From positions 124,001 to 188,000 of the forward strand of contig OY282354.1 in NCBI GenBank assembly GCA_958295485.1: a stretch of 64,000 bases of DNA. The letters are read 5' to 3'. Shown in pieces: positions 35,943-45,113 of this stretch (positions are counted from its first letter, which is position 1; each line of letters begins with the position of its first letter). The translations under genes and the position numbers were made by a program. The notes under the pieces are model-generated. The model was not told the DNA's origin and ran no database searches. It worked only from the letters and a program-made list of their open reading frames with translations. This stretch comes from an uncultured Gammaproteobacteria bacterium (lineage in GTDB: Bacteria > Pseudomonadota > Gammaproteobacteria > Eutrophobiales > Eutrophobiaceae).

Positions 35943-36094
35943 GCTTGAAATTGTCCTGTGTTCCCGGTTGTCCGGGAATACAGGGCAACCGCATACTTTT
36001 ATGGCGACTCCTTTCAGGCCGTAGTTAAAAATACGATCTTGCCCTGGCAGGGAATATACTTGTATATTGCGCAAAACTTGCGCGGAGTGCAGCC

Positions 36095-37774
36095 ATGGCA
36101 AAATACGGTGATACAGGCAGCGCCAAACCGACCGGTCGGCAGGCGCGCCGGACCTATGAGTTTGTAAAACCGGCGGAAATCGACTCCGGCGAGACCACCC
36201 ATTTCCCGGTAATCATCGCCGGTGGCGGGCCTATTGGCCTGGCCACCGCAATAGACCTGTCCCACCATGGCGTTCAATCCGTCGTCCTGGAAAAACACAA
36301 CTCCGTCAGTGATGGTTCCCGCGCCATTTGCTGGGCGAAACGCACGCTGGAGATATTAGACCGTTTAGGCGCGAGTGAGCGCATGGTGGACAAGGGCGTG
36401 GTGTGGAACCAGGGCTGGGTTTATTTTGGCGAGGAGACCGAGCCCATTTATAAATTCGATTTATTGTCCGATAAAGAGCAAAAGTTTCCCGCTTTTATCA
36501 ACCTGCAACAGTTCTACGCGGAAGAATACCTGATTGATTTATTCCCAAGCCATCCTGAAACGGAAATTCGTTGTCAAAATGAAGTTGTTGGCGTCGATAA
36601 CGGTGAAGACAAAGTCACCGTCACGGTCAAGACCCCGGCCGGAAGCTACAAAACAAGTTGTGATTACCTGGTTGCGGCAGACGGTCATCGCAGCCCGATA
36701 CGGAACATGCTGGGGCTTGATTTCACAGGGCGCGTGTTCGAGGACAACTTTCTTATCGCCGACGTGCGAATGAAGGCAGACTTCCCGGCAATTCGACGGT
36801 TCTGGTTTGACCCGCCGTTTAATCCGGGTCAAACGTCGCTGATCCATAAACAGGCCGACGACGTATGGCGTATTGATTTTCAGGTAGGCTGGGACATCGA
36901 CCGTGAAGAGGTTATGAAAAAAGCAAACGTCGATGCCAAGATAAGAGCGTTTTTAGGCTCAGACCTTGAATTTGAATACGAATGGGTAAGCCTGTACACG
37001 TTCAAATGCTGTCGCATGAAAAAATTCGTCCATGACCGCATCATCTTTGCCGGCGACTCGGCCCATCTCGTTTCACCCTTTGGCGCACGGGGCGCCAATG
37101 GCGGGATACAGGACGTCGATAATCTTGTCTGGAAACTCGACCTGGTCTTGAAAGGCGTCGCTCCCCCCCGCCTGCTCAACAGCTACGATGACGAACGCAT
37201 CCTTGCCGCGGAAGAAAACGTGCTCAATTCATCCCGGAGCACGGATTTCATGACGCCGAAAAGCAAAGTCAGCCTGGCCTTCCGCAACGCCACCCTGGAA
37301 CTTGCGAAGGATTTTGAGTTTGCCCGTAAATTCGTCAACCCGGGGCGTCTTTCCACTCCCAGCGCCCTGGATGGTTCGCCATTGAATACACCGGACGAAG
37401 ATGAATTCAGCGACAAGCAACGCCCCGGCTTACCTTGTCTCGACGCCCCCGTTTCCATCAACGGCGCTGATGACTGGTTTTTAAATCAGCTGGGGAACCG
37501 TTTTACCGGCATTTATTTCAGCGATAACGGGACAACGCCGGAGAAAATAAAGGCGGTCGGTTCAGTGCAGCTTCCCGTTGATACCCTTACTGTCACAAAA
37601 ACAAAAACCGGCGGCGACAGTATCATCGATGCAAAAGGCTTGTTGCACCAACATTATGACGCCCAACCCGGTACTTATTATCTTATTCGACCTGATCAAC
37701 ACGTCAGCGCGCGCTGGCGGGAATTCGACCGGGATAAAGTATCAAAGGCCCTGGCCAGGGCGACCGGTAGATAA
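36095..37774 (+). CDS. FAD-dependent aromatic-type monooxygenase
   Basis: 559-residue class A flavoprotein monooxygenase of the MhpA/phenol hydroxylase type. The FAD dinucleotide fold is AGGGPIGLA (42-50), the DG motif is AADGHRSP (194-201) and the GD motif is FAGDSAHLVSPFGARG (318-333). The C-terminal thioredoxin-like extension is present. It would hydroxylate an aromatic ring with NAD(P)H and O2. It is the last plus-strand gene of the oxidative cluster, 152 bases after the desaturase-type gene, and converges on a methyltransferase that belongs to the next region. Confidence 0.87.
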   Translation: MAKYGDTGSAKPTGRQARRTYEFVKPAEIDSGETTHFPVIIAGGGPIGLATAIDLSHHGVQSVVLEKHNSVSDGSRAICWAKRTLEILDRLGASERMVDKGVVWNQGWVYFGEETEPIYKFDLLSDKEQKFPAFINLQQFYAEEYLIDLFPSHPETEIRCQNEVVGVDNGEDKVTVTVKTPAGSYKTSCDYLVAADGHRSPIRNMLGLDFTGRVFEDNFLIADVRMKADFPAIRRFWFDPPFNPGQTSLIHKQADDVWRIDFQVGWDIDREEVMKKANVDAKIRAFLGSDLEFEYEWVSLYTFKCCRMKKFVHDRIIFAGDSAHLVSPFGARGANGGIQDVDNLVWKLDLVLKGVAPPRLLNSYDDERILAAEENVLNSSRSTDFMTPKSKVSLAFRNATLELAKDFEFARKFVNPGRLSTPSALDGSPLNTPDEDEFSDKQRPGLPCLDAPVSINGADDWFLNQLGNRFTGIYFSDNGTTPEKIKAVGSVQLPVDTLTVTKTKTGGDSIIDAKGLLHQHYDAQPGTYYLIRPDQHVSARWREFDRDKVSKALARATGR

Positions 37775-37804
37775 TATGGTCCTGGACCGGCGGAGCCCTG
37801 CCAC

Positions 37805-38659
37805 CTATGGGCGCCGGTAAATCGCATATACGGAAACCGCAAAGTAGTCGCGCAACAAAGGCACGCGCAATAACAGGTTGGAAAGCCGCCAAAGCGCCGG
37901 CCAGCGTTTCAGCTGCGGGTTCACAATCAACTGTTCCGTTATCCATCCCGTTTCTGCGACGTAGCGCAGAAACTCCGAAAACTTCATCTTGTTCAGTCCT
38001 TCCCGCGTATCCTCGAACGACTCGGCCTCATCCGCTACAGGTCGCCAGAATTCGCGTCTGAGACGCATCAGCGCGTCTTCCGAAAACAGGACTCCCAGCC
38101 ATGGTATGCGGAATCTGAAGAACCGGTTCAGGTGGTCTCCGAACGGTGAATGAAACAGTGGGCCGAACGCCAGAATTATCCTGCCTCCCCCCTCCGCAAT
38201 TCCTGACTTGAGAATGCCGTCAATACGGCGGAGGCAATCGCGCGGGCGTTCCACGTGCTCAAAAAGCTCGTGAGAAAGTACGACGTCATACTTCTGCTCG
38301 TTCGGCACATCGTGAAAATTCATGCACTCGAAGGCGACTTTATCCTGCAACTGCGCCTGCCGGGCACAGCGCTTTGCGATTTCGATGTAATACGGGTCTT
38401 TATCAATACCCGTCACGTGTCTGCACCCGCGTTGCGCCAGCGCCAGGGACATCTCGCCCATGCCGCACCCGACATCCAGGTAGCGCATAGCCGGATCAAT
38501 GGGGATTTTGTTGTCCAGGCGGCGATTCCATTTTTCGAAGCGAGCCTCCGCGGATTCGATGCCCAGGTTCCGCTCAAGCTGACGAAGCTCCTCCGTTTCG
38601 GGGTGCCGGTCATGCACGAATAGTCGAAGCAGCCAGTAATCAATCGTCTTGCCAAACAT
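37805..38659 (-). CDS. Class I SAM-dependent methyltransferase
   Basis: 284-residue methyltransferase. The SAM motif I is LDVGCGMGEMSLAL (about 57-70), then the acidic GIDKDP, FHDVP, and SHELFEHVERP. The C-terminal part with LLRVPLLRDYFAVSVYAIYRR looks membrane-associated. The ATG at 38659 follows GAGGAG and is preferred over an upstream TTG. It precedes the surface polysaccharide locus and may methylate a sugar or lipid carrier product; the substrate is not evident. Confidence 0.82.
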   Translation of the reverse strand: MFGKTIDYWLLRLFVHDRHPETEELRQLERNLGIESAEARFEKWNRRLDNKIPIDPAMRYLDVGCGMGEMSLALAQRGCRHVTGIDKDPYYIEIAKRCARQAQLQDKVAFECMNFHDVPNEQKYDVVLSHELFEHVERPRDCLRRIDGILKSGIAEGGGRIILAFGPLFHSPFGDHLNRFFRFRIPWLGVLFSEDALMRLRREFWRPVADEAESFEDTREGLNKMKFSEFLRYVAETGWITEQLIVNPQLKRWPALWRLSNLLLRVPLLRDYFAVSVYAIYRRP

Positions 38660-38801
38660 TTGACTCTCCTCCCGCAAGGTAGTCTTGTTCTTTGTGCATG
38701 GCAGCGCTTCCGGAATGGCGCCTCATTTGTTCCGAGACGCCTGATTGACGATGACCTTCCTTAATCCCGGCGTAATCGCCCGGACGATAATCTCTACGTC
38801 T

Positions 38802-38888
38802 GTCATTCTGAGTAAAGTGAAGAATTCTGCCCTGGGTGGCGAGACCCTTCGTTTCGCCCAGGGTGGCAAAGAGAACGCTCAGGGTGAC
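38802..38888. repeat. MITE-like dispersed repeat
   Basis: The ends GTCATTCTGAG and CTCAGGGTGAC form an imperfect terminal inverted repeat. Inside is a second inverted repeat CCCTGGG / CCCAGGG flanking GAGACCCTTCG. This is the familiar type of intergenic repeat (GTCATTCTGAGCG...) found dispersed in many genomes. It lies between the methyltransferase and deacetylase genes. The rest of 38660-38929 holds no gene. Confidence 0.6.
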
Positions 38889-38929
38889 AAAGGGCATTTC
38901 GCAATCGTCTCATATTGGCGGCGGTCCGG

Positions 38930-40033
38930 TCAAGGACGCGGGCGTAGCGTGTAGGGCCGCTCATTTGGCTTCAATGAAAGCATCGCCGCCGCCGTGTCGA
39001 AGACCAGTTCATCCAGCAATTCCCCGTCCTGGGAAACGGTGAATGGTCTGCCAACCCAATCCGTCGGCTGGTCGAACAGTATCGTCAGCGGCTGGTTGAA
39101 CCTGACGTTGTCCAGACCGTCGGACAGCGTAATCTCGATGCTTTCGGTTCCGACGCTGCCCTCCACCACTTCAATCGTTATTACGGCATTCTCTCTTTCC
39201 CGCACATAAAGGGTTATGTCGTTCATCGACGCCGTCCAGAAATCCCGCGCCGCAATTGATCTAACGTCTTTGCGGAACTCGCCCCAATCGTACCATCCCC
39301 AATGCGTCTGTCCGATGCTATGGTAGGTCAATATGACCCACGCGGTCCGCGCCAATGCCTTATCCAGAACAGGCGTCAACTCGTCATTGTCATTGATGCA
39401 ACGGCCGCAGCCTTCAAACTCGATACTTTGCATCTCCACCGACATCAAGCCAAACCAATTATCCGGCGCCGACCGTGCCCCTGGCATGTTGTAGAACTCC
39501 CTGGAGTTCCTGGTCAGCAGTCTGCCGCTCAGAAACCCTGAAGCCTCCAGCGCCCGTTGCGTCTCTGCTTCGTGCCCGGCGCTTCTCGGATAGGCGTAGG
39601 CGACGGGCTTCATTCCCCAATCTATCATGGTGTCATAGTTGGCTTGGAATGATTCGAGGGCCTCTTCGTAAGACAGCTCGTCGTGGTCGATGTGATCGTG
39701 CCCATGCCCAAAATAGCTGAACCCCTTGGGGACCAACTCCGACATCAGGTAGGCGATCCGTTCATCCTCAGGCCCGCTGAATATACGATCACCGTGAAAG
39801 GAATTTCCGGTCACCACTTCATAGCCCATTACCAGGCCCTGCTCCAGCACGTAGCTGTCTATGTCCGGTTCCCTGCCGGGGATAGGCCAATCATCGTTGG
39901 TAATCGAGATTGCCGCGGCGTGGTTGTCAAACCACTTGGCGATTGATGCGTTCAGGGGGGGCGTTGTTTGGGACTGGCATCCCGCCGCCAGGGCCAAAAC
40001 GCCGGGCAACAGCGTTGTCCAAATTTTCATCAT
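38930..40033 (-). CDS. Polysaccharide deacetylase family lipoprotein
   Basis: 367-residue NodB-like protein. The N-terminus has a lipobox (LALAAGC, cysteine at 19), so it is probably a lipoprotein anchored in the outer or inner membrane. The deacetylase fold shows AAISITNDD (catalytic aspartates) and GHGHDHIDH for metal binding. The C-terminal about 100 residues form a beta-rich domain of unknown role. It would remove N- or O-acetyl groups from an exported polysaccharide. It stands at the edge of the glycan gene cluster. Confidence 0.82.
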   Translation of the reverse strand: MMKIWTTLLPGVLALAAGCQSQTTPPLNASIAKWFDNHAAAISITNDDWPIPGREPDIDSYVLEQGLVMGYEVVTGNSFHGDRIFSGPEDERIAYLMSELVPKGFSYFGHGHDHIDHDELSYEEALESFQANYDTMIDWGMKPVAYAYPRSAGHEAETQRALEASGFLSGRLLTRNSREFYNMPGARSAPDNWFGLMSVEMQSIEFEGCGRCINDNDELTPVLDKALARTAWVILTYHSIGQTHWGWYDWGEFRKDVRSIAARDFWTASMNDITLYVRERENAVITIEVVEGSVGTESIEITLSDGLDNVRFNQPLTILFDQPTDWVGRPFTVSQDGELLDELVFDTAAAMLSLKPNERPYTLRPRP

Positions 40034-40099
40034 AAGTTATTAAAACACAATGTGTCTCTAACAGGCCAGACTCTCAGGCTCTTTTCGAAGACATTTCCC

Positions 40100-40519
40100 A
40101 AGCTGTATCCGGCAGAGCGGCAGAGGTTTACGTTATCGTCCTCACTGATCTGAATCTATCCGGTCCAGGGCGCCAAGCGCATGTGCATTGTGCGACCTGA
40201 CCCCATTCCACACAAGCTGTATCCGGCAGAGCGGCAGAGGTTTACGTTACCGTCCTCACTGATCTGAATCTATCCGGTCCAGGGCGCCAAGCGCATGTGC
40301 ATTGTGCGACCTGACCCCATTCCATGTCCGGAGGTTTACGTTATCGTCCTCACTGATCTGAATCTATCCGGTCCAGGGCGCCAAGCGCATGTGCATTGTG
40401 CGACCTGACCCCATTCCCTCACCACACACTGTGCATTGTGCGACCTGACCCCATTCCATGTGTCTTGCGACCTGACCCCATTCCATGTGTCTTGCGACCT
40501 GACCCCATTCCATGTGTCA
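40100..40519. repeat. Nested repeat array around GACCTGACCCCATTCC
   Basis: A 114-base unit beginning AAGCTGTATCCGG is present at 40100-40213 and 40214-40327 and again, lacking its 5' part, from 40331. Each unit ends in GACCTGACCCCATTCC. That core then repeats three times with a 27-base period (40439-40465, 40466-40492, 40493-40519), giving six copies of the core. The last unit contains the stop codon of the radical SAM gene. The region 40034-40099 before it has only promoter-like sequence. The core resembles ends seen beside IS200/REP-associated transposases. Confidence 0.75.
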
Positions 40520-41596
40520 TTGCGACCGCCGGTCTATGGAGGCGGCTACCGGCTTCATCCCGTAGCAACTGCGGCAATAGCGCGGAATGTCGTTGCCGGC
40601 AATTCGCCGGCGCAGTTCCCGGTATTTGTCGTTGTTCCAAACATCGGCAAAGGGCTCATCGAATACGTTGCCCATTTTTACGACGCTGGAATCGGCTATC
40701 TGACAACAGGGGACGATGTCGCCGTTCGCCGCGATGTAGGAACTCTGCCAAGGCCAGGCGCACCGGTTCGCCTTGGAATACCTTTGACCATGTTCGACGA
40801 TGAGCGGCACCCCGATCTCGGCGGCGACTTTTCTCGACTCCCGAATAGACTGGTCCACCCGGGAATCTTCCCGGGAAACGTCTATCGGCGCAATTGACCC
40901 CTCCATCTCCTCTTTTCCCCAGTCGGTGAGCAACGTTGTTGCCGTCAGCTTATCCACGCCGAGGCGTTTTGCCAACCGCACGAGGTCCGGAAGTTCGTGG
41001 GCGTTCCGGAGCGTAACGAGCGACCGCAGTTCGATACCGGGCCAGACGCGGCGGCCGCGGCGGCGAACCATGGCGGCGACGTTATCGACAACTTTCTGAA
41101 AGTTGCCGTTGACCCGGATTGCCTCGAACGTCTCTGCCGTCGCGCCGTCCATGCTGATGATAATCGTCGTTCCCCGCAGGGAGCTAAGCCCCTGGGCGAC
41201 CTTCCCGGTATAAACCGAACCATTGGTGACGATGGAGATGGCGCCCCCCCCATCTCTCCCTGCTTCCAGCATCTCAATCAGATGCCGGTTCAGCAGTGGT
41301 TCTCCCATTCCCTGGAGCTTGATCTGACGAAGCATCGGCAACTGGCGGAGAATTGAGATGAACCGCTCGGTGGTCAACCGGGTTGTCTTCCGCGTCCAAT
41401 GCGTCACCTGGCAATAGTCGCAGGCAAAGTTGCACGTATCAATAGGCTCGACGTCGATGCTGGAGGGCAGGAAAGGAGTCCTTTTCAGCCCGAGACGCTT
41501 GGCTACCCGCCCGCCGACGGTGTGATAGATCTTTCGAGGGCTGCCCATTCCCAACCGGCGCGATAGCCGCAAAAGACTTCGGAAACTATGCTTCAT
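40517..41596 (-). CDS. Radical SAM protein with SPASM domain
   Basis: 359-residue radical SAM enzyme. The SAM [4Fe-4S] motif is CNFACDYC (C55, C59, C62) and the SPASM region has CAWPW, CCQI and CRSC cysteines for auxiliary clusters. GMGEPLLNRHL and SIVTNG are typical. Such enzymes modify peptides, sugars or cofactors. It lies at the start of a glycan cluster, upstream of repeats that overlap its last codons, so its C-terminus (SIDRRSQ) may have been altered by the repeat array. The substrate is unknown. Confidence 0.83.
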   Translation of the reverse strand: MKHSFRSLLRLSRRLGMGSPRKIYHTVGGRVAKRLGLKRTPFLPSSIDVEPIDTCNFACDYCQVTHWTRKTTRLTTERFISILRQLPMLRQIKLQGMGEPLLNRHLIEMLEAGRDGGGAISIVTNGSVYTGKVAQGLSSLRGTTIIISMDGATAETFEAIRVNGNFQKVVDNVAAMVRRRGRRVWPGIELRSLVTLRNAHELPDLVRLAKRLGVDKLTATTLLTDWGKEEMEGSIAPIDVSREDSRVDQSIRESRKVAAEIGVPLIVEHGQRYSKANRCAWPWQSSYIAANGDIVPCCQIADSSVVKMGNVFDEPFADVWNNDKYRELRRRIAGNDIPRYCRSCYGMKPVAASIDRRSQ

Positions 41597-41641
41597 TTCC
41601 AGGCGAACTCCACATAACTCGATTTTTGCCCCCGCCTGCCG

Positions 41642-43282
41642 TCACGCCGCAGCGGGGTCTCTTTGCCCCTGAACGAGGAATGCCGCCGTGGCGCAGGCCA
41701 GGCCGATAAGGAAATTGTAGGTCCCCATGGTGAGCAAATGGTTAAAAGACAAGCCGAACAGGATCATCACGATAACCCATCCGACGACTGAATCTCTGCC
41801 CAGGGATTTCGGCGCAGTCCAGTACAGCCGCAGCAAGAAGAACAGGGACAGCAAGTAGAATGCCAATGGAATAATGCCCGCTTCGCCAACCAGCATCAGG
41901 TACACGTTGTGGACTCCAGTCGGTCTCCCCTGGTTTCCGATAGGGGCGCCCTCCATATAGTGGAGCTGATGCAAGCCGTGACCCGTGATGGGCGCTTCCA
42001 GGGCCTTGTCGAAACCCATCTTCCACAAGAGCGTTCGTCTCGATCGGGTTCTCCCAAGGCTGTTGTTGGAGTCGTCTTTGCCCGTGGAAGCCGCCACGGC
42101 TTTCCCTGGTTCCTTCGGCAGATGGACCAACGAGTTAACATCCGTCGCAGTCGCCACGGCTGCTGCCATAATCGGGCCTATAGCCGCCGTCTGAACCCGG
42201 TACCTCATGCCGTTCTTCTCGTAGGACACCCAGGCGCGCAGGAACTTGCCCGCGTCTTCCTCCGCCGGGGTGTAGTTGGGTGAGAGCGCGCCTTCTATGT
42301 CGGTCCAAGTGGCGGCGTCGGGCGTATTGACATCGCCGGGCCGGGCGTCGGCCCGCTGCCATCGCCAAGGATCGACCGGGTTGTCGTCAGCCCGATGGGA
42401 CTCGTCCTCAAACAGGAAAACGGTGATCGTGTCTCCCACCCGCTTCTCATCGAACGCGTCAACAACCCAGGCCCCGCCGACATGCCCTAGCGGTGTGCCT
42501 GGAATGAGCCAAACCAGGACGCCGGCCATGCACAGAACAGTCAAGCCGGTATGCAAGAGGTCTTGCCTCAGGCGGCGGACGTTCAGCAACAGGAACAAAG
42601 TCAGCATCACGCCCAGGACAATAGCCGCGGTATAGGAAAGCGATGCGAACCCTGCGGCGCATCCCAGGACCAGGGCCAGACACCCAAGGGGGCGTTGCCG
42701 GCCGTTGGCTTGAAACGCCAACGCCAGCGCGACCGTCATGCAGGCGATGAAGCCCGCGTCGTTGGGGTCGCTGAAAGTGCCGGTCATGCGATAGGGCGGC
42801 CAGTACTCCGGCAGCGCGCCAATATCGTGCAGCAACGGCGAGGCCAGGACGACGGCGCAGCTTGCCACCAGGACCACGAGGGTCCACTTCAACAACGTCT
42901 CGACCCCAATTCGCTCCAGCAGACAGCGGCCGCCAAGCATGGCGGCCAGGGTGACAAGGAAGAAGAAGACTTGGCGCAGCACGTCTTCGCCAAGCAATTC
43001 GGAGTCGGCGGCCAAAGATGCGCCGCTGGCAATAAGCAGGTAGGACGCTATCGAGGCGAGGAGGAGCAATCCAGGCCTTCCAAGAGACCTCCACCAGCGG
43101 AGGCTCACGAAACCCAGCAGGAGCAGGCAACACAGGAGCATCCCCCCAAGGACGAGCGGCTCTGTCACACCGCCTTGCAGCTTTATGTGGACCAGGACAG
43201 CCAGCGCCCAGAAGGAAAAGGCGATACAGGGGACCGATGCGAACTCGAGTCTCCTCCAGAGTAATGGAATCAGCTGCAACAT
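41642..43282 (-). CDS. O-antigen ligase/polymerase-like protein with Ig-like loop
   Basis: 546-residue multi-pass membrane protein of the Wzy/WaaL superfamily. About nine hydrophobic helices precede a large periplasmic loop. The loop contains an Ig-like beta module (about residues 273-366, WRWQRAD...WTDIEGALSPNY...GKFLRAWVSY), then the GHGL motif and GVHNVYLMLVGEAG with H458, followed by the last helices. It transfers or polymerises undecaprenyl-linked glycans in the periplasm. Its C-terminal half is almost identical to the gene at 43360-45102 while the N-terminal half differs, a sign of gene conversion. Polymerase and ligase cannot be told apart by sequence. Confidence 0.83.
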   Translation of the reverse strand: MLQLIPLLWRRLEFASVPCIAFSFWALAVLVHIKLQGGVTEPLVLGGMLLCCLLLLGFVSLRWWRSLGRPGLLLLASIASYLLIASGASLAADSELLGEDVLRQVFFFLVTLAAMLGGRCLLERIGVETLLKWTLVVLVASCAVVLASPLLHDIGALPEYWPPYRMTGTFSDPNDAGFIACMTVALALAFQANGRQRPLGCLALVLGCAAGFASLSYTAAIVLGVMLTLFLLLNVRRLRQDLLHTGLTVLCMAGVLVWLIPGTPLGHVGGAWVVDAFDEKRVGDTITVFLFEDESHRADDNPVDPWRWQRADARPGDVNTPDAATWTDIEGALSPNYTPAEEDAGKFLRAWVSYEKNGMRYRVQTAAIGPIMAAAVATATDVNSLVHLPKEPGKAVAASTGKDDSNNSLGRTRSRRTLLWKMGFDKALEAPITGHGLHQLHYMEGAPIGNQGRPTGVHNVYLMLVGEAGIIPLAFYLLSLFFLLRLYWTAPKSLGRDSVVGWVIVMILFGLSFNHLLTMGTYNFLIGLACATAAFLVQGQRDPAAA

Positions 43283-43359
43283 ACGTTTACTTTTCAGTCA
43301 TGGCCGTTTGGCCCGCCGCCCGAGCCCAGGAAGTTCAGCGACGCCTCGGCGACCAGCCG
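43283..43359 (-). repeat. Footprint of tandem duplication
   Basis: The first about 37 bases read, on the minus strand, GGCGGGCCAAACGGCCATG and then ACTGAAAAGTAAACGT. This copies the 3' end of the glycosyltransferase gene at 45114 together with the ribosome-site region of the ligase-like gene. It shows that a segment containing the glycosyltransferase end and the ligase-like gene was duplicated in tandem. Confidence 0.65.
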
Positions 43360-45102
43360 TCACGCCGCAACGGGGTCTCTCTGCCCCTGAACGAGGAACG
43401 CCGCCATGGCGCAGGCCAGGCCGATAAGGAAATTGTAGGCCCCCATGGCGAGTAAATGGTGGAACGGCAGGCCGTACAGGCCCATCACGATGACCCAGCC
43501 GACGACCAGGTCCCTGCCCAGGGACTTCGGCGCAGTCCAGTACAGCCGCAGCAAAAAGAACAGGGACAGCAAGTACAGCGCCAATGGAATAATGCCCGCC
43601 TCGCCAACCAGCATCAGGTACACGTTGTGGACTCCAGTCGGTTTCCCCTGGTTTCCGAGAGGGGCGCCCTCCATAGAGTGGAGCTGATACAAGCCGTGAC
43701 CCATGATGGGCGCTTCCAGGGCCTTGTCGAAGCCCATCTTCCACAAGAGCGTTCGTCTCGATCGGGTTCTCCCAAGGCTGTTGTTGGAGTCGTCTTTGCC
43801 CCTGAAAGCCACCACGGTCTTCCCCGGTTCCTTCAGCAGATGGACCAGCGCGTTGGCATCCGCCGCGGTTCCTGTGGCTGCTGCCATAATCGGGCCTATG
43901 GCCTGCGTCTGAACCCGGCGCCTCATGCCGTTCTTCTCGTAGGACACCCAGGCGCGCAAGAACTTGCCCGCGTCGTCCTTCGCCGGGGCGTAGTTGGGTG
44001 AGAGCGCGCCTTCGATGTCGGTCCAAGTGGCGTCGTCGGGCGTATCGGCATCGCCGGGCCGGGCGTCGGCCCGCTGCCATCGCCAAGGATCGACCGGGTT
44101 GTCGTCAGCCCGGTGGGACTTGTCCTCAAACAGGAAAACGGTGATCGTGTCTCCCACCCGCTTCTCGTCGAACGCGTCAACAACCAAGGCCTTCCCGGTA
44201 TATACCACCGGCGTATCCGGAACGAGCCAAACCAGGACGCCGGCCAGGCACAGAACAGTCAGGCCGGTATGCAAGAGGTCTTGTCCCAGGCGGCGGCCGT
44301 TCAGCAGCAGGAACAGAATCAGCATCACGCCCAGGACAATCGCCGCGGTATAGGAAAACGATGCGAGTCCCGCGGCGCATCCCAGGACCAGGGCCAGATG
44401 CCCAAGGGGGCGTTGCCGGCCGTTGGCTTGAAATACCAACGCCAGCGCGACCGTCATGCAGGCGATAAAGCCCGCATCGTTGGCGTTGCTGAAAGCGCCG
44501 GTCAGGCGATGGGGCAGCCGGTACTCCGGCAGTACGCCAATAGCGCGCAGCCACGGCGAGGCCAGGACGACGACGCAGCTTGCCGCCAGAATCACGAGGG
44601 TCCACTTCAACAACCGCTCGGCCCCGGTTCTCTCCAACACCGACCGACCACCGACCGCGGCCGCCACGAGTACGCCGAATTGGAGGACTCGATACTTCAA
44701 GCTCCCAGCCATTTCGGGTTGCGAGATTGCCTCGACGCCCAGCGCGGCCGCGCCAATCGCCAGATAGGATGCCACCGCCGCAAACAACAACAGGCCGGGC
44801 GTTCCGCCAAGCGCCCCCCGGAGAGAAACGAGAGGGCCGGACTTTCGCCAGGCAACCAGACGCCAAACGCCAACCAGGCCCAACAAGAGGATACAACAGA
44901 CTATGGTAGCCCGTGCAATGACTACCTCGACCTGTGGCATTCCCCCAAGATGCGCGTACCTCAGGTTGGTCAGGGCGATGACCGCCAATGTCCAGAACGC
45001 GACTGCGACCAGCGTGGTCCGGAGCGACTCGGTTCGGCGGGCGATGCCGGGAACCGATGCGAACTCGAGTCTCCTCCAGGGTAACGGAATCAGCTGCAAC
45101 AT
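43360..45102 (-). CDS. O-antigen ligase/polymerase-like protein, mosaic paralogue
   Basis: 580-residue Wzy/WaaL-type membrane protein. Residues 1-20 match the 41642 paralogue. Residues about 20-170 match the leucine-rich-repeat paralogue at 57007 (for example EAISQPEMAGSLKYRVLQFG), and residues about 170-580 match the 41642 paralogue again. The periplasmic loop carries the same Ig-like module (about 307-400), and the conserved motif GVHNVYLMLVGEAG has H492. It is a natural chimera. It sits directly after a glycosyltransferase gene, with 11 bases between them. Confidence 0.83.
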   Translation of the reverse strand: MLQLIPLPWRRLEFASVPGIARRTESLRTTLVAVAFWTLAVIALTNLRYAHLGGMPQVEVVIARATIVCCILLLGLVGVWRLVAWRKSGPLVSLRGALGGTPGLLLFAAVASYLAIGAAALGVEAISQPEMAGSLKYRVLQFGVLVAAAVGGRSVLERTGAERLLKWTLVILAASCVVVLASPWLRAIGVLPEYRLPHRLTGAFSNANDAGFIACMTVALALVFQANGRQRPLGHLALVLGCAAGLASFSYTAAIVLGVMLILFLLLNGRRLGQDLLHTGLTVLCLAGVLVWLVPDTPVVYTGKALVVDAFDEKRVGDTITVFLFEDKSHRADDNPVDPWRWQRADARPGDADTPDDATWTDIEGALSPNYAPAKDDAGKFLRAWVSYEKNGMRRRVQTQAIGPIMAAATGTAADANALVHLLKEPGKTVVAFRGKDDSNNSLGRTRSRRTLLWKMGFDKALEAPIMGHGLYQLHSMEGAPLGNQGKPTGVHNVYLMLVGEAGIIPLALYLLSLFFLLRLYWTAPKSLGRDLVVGWVIVMGLYGLPFHHLLAMGAYNFLIGLACAMAAFLVQGQRDPVAA

Positions 45103-45113
45103 ACGTTTATCTT

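Noticed and set aside
40100-40519. Regular repeats resembling a CRISPR array
   Set aside because: The units are long direct repeats with almost no unique spacers, and there are no cas genes nearby.
42551-45084. Long plus-strand open frames at 42551-43264 and 44113-45084
   Set aside because: They are rich in R, Q, G and A, lie antisense to the ligase-like genes and follow from the high GC content.
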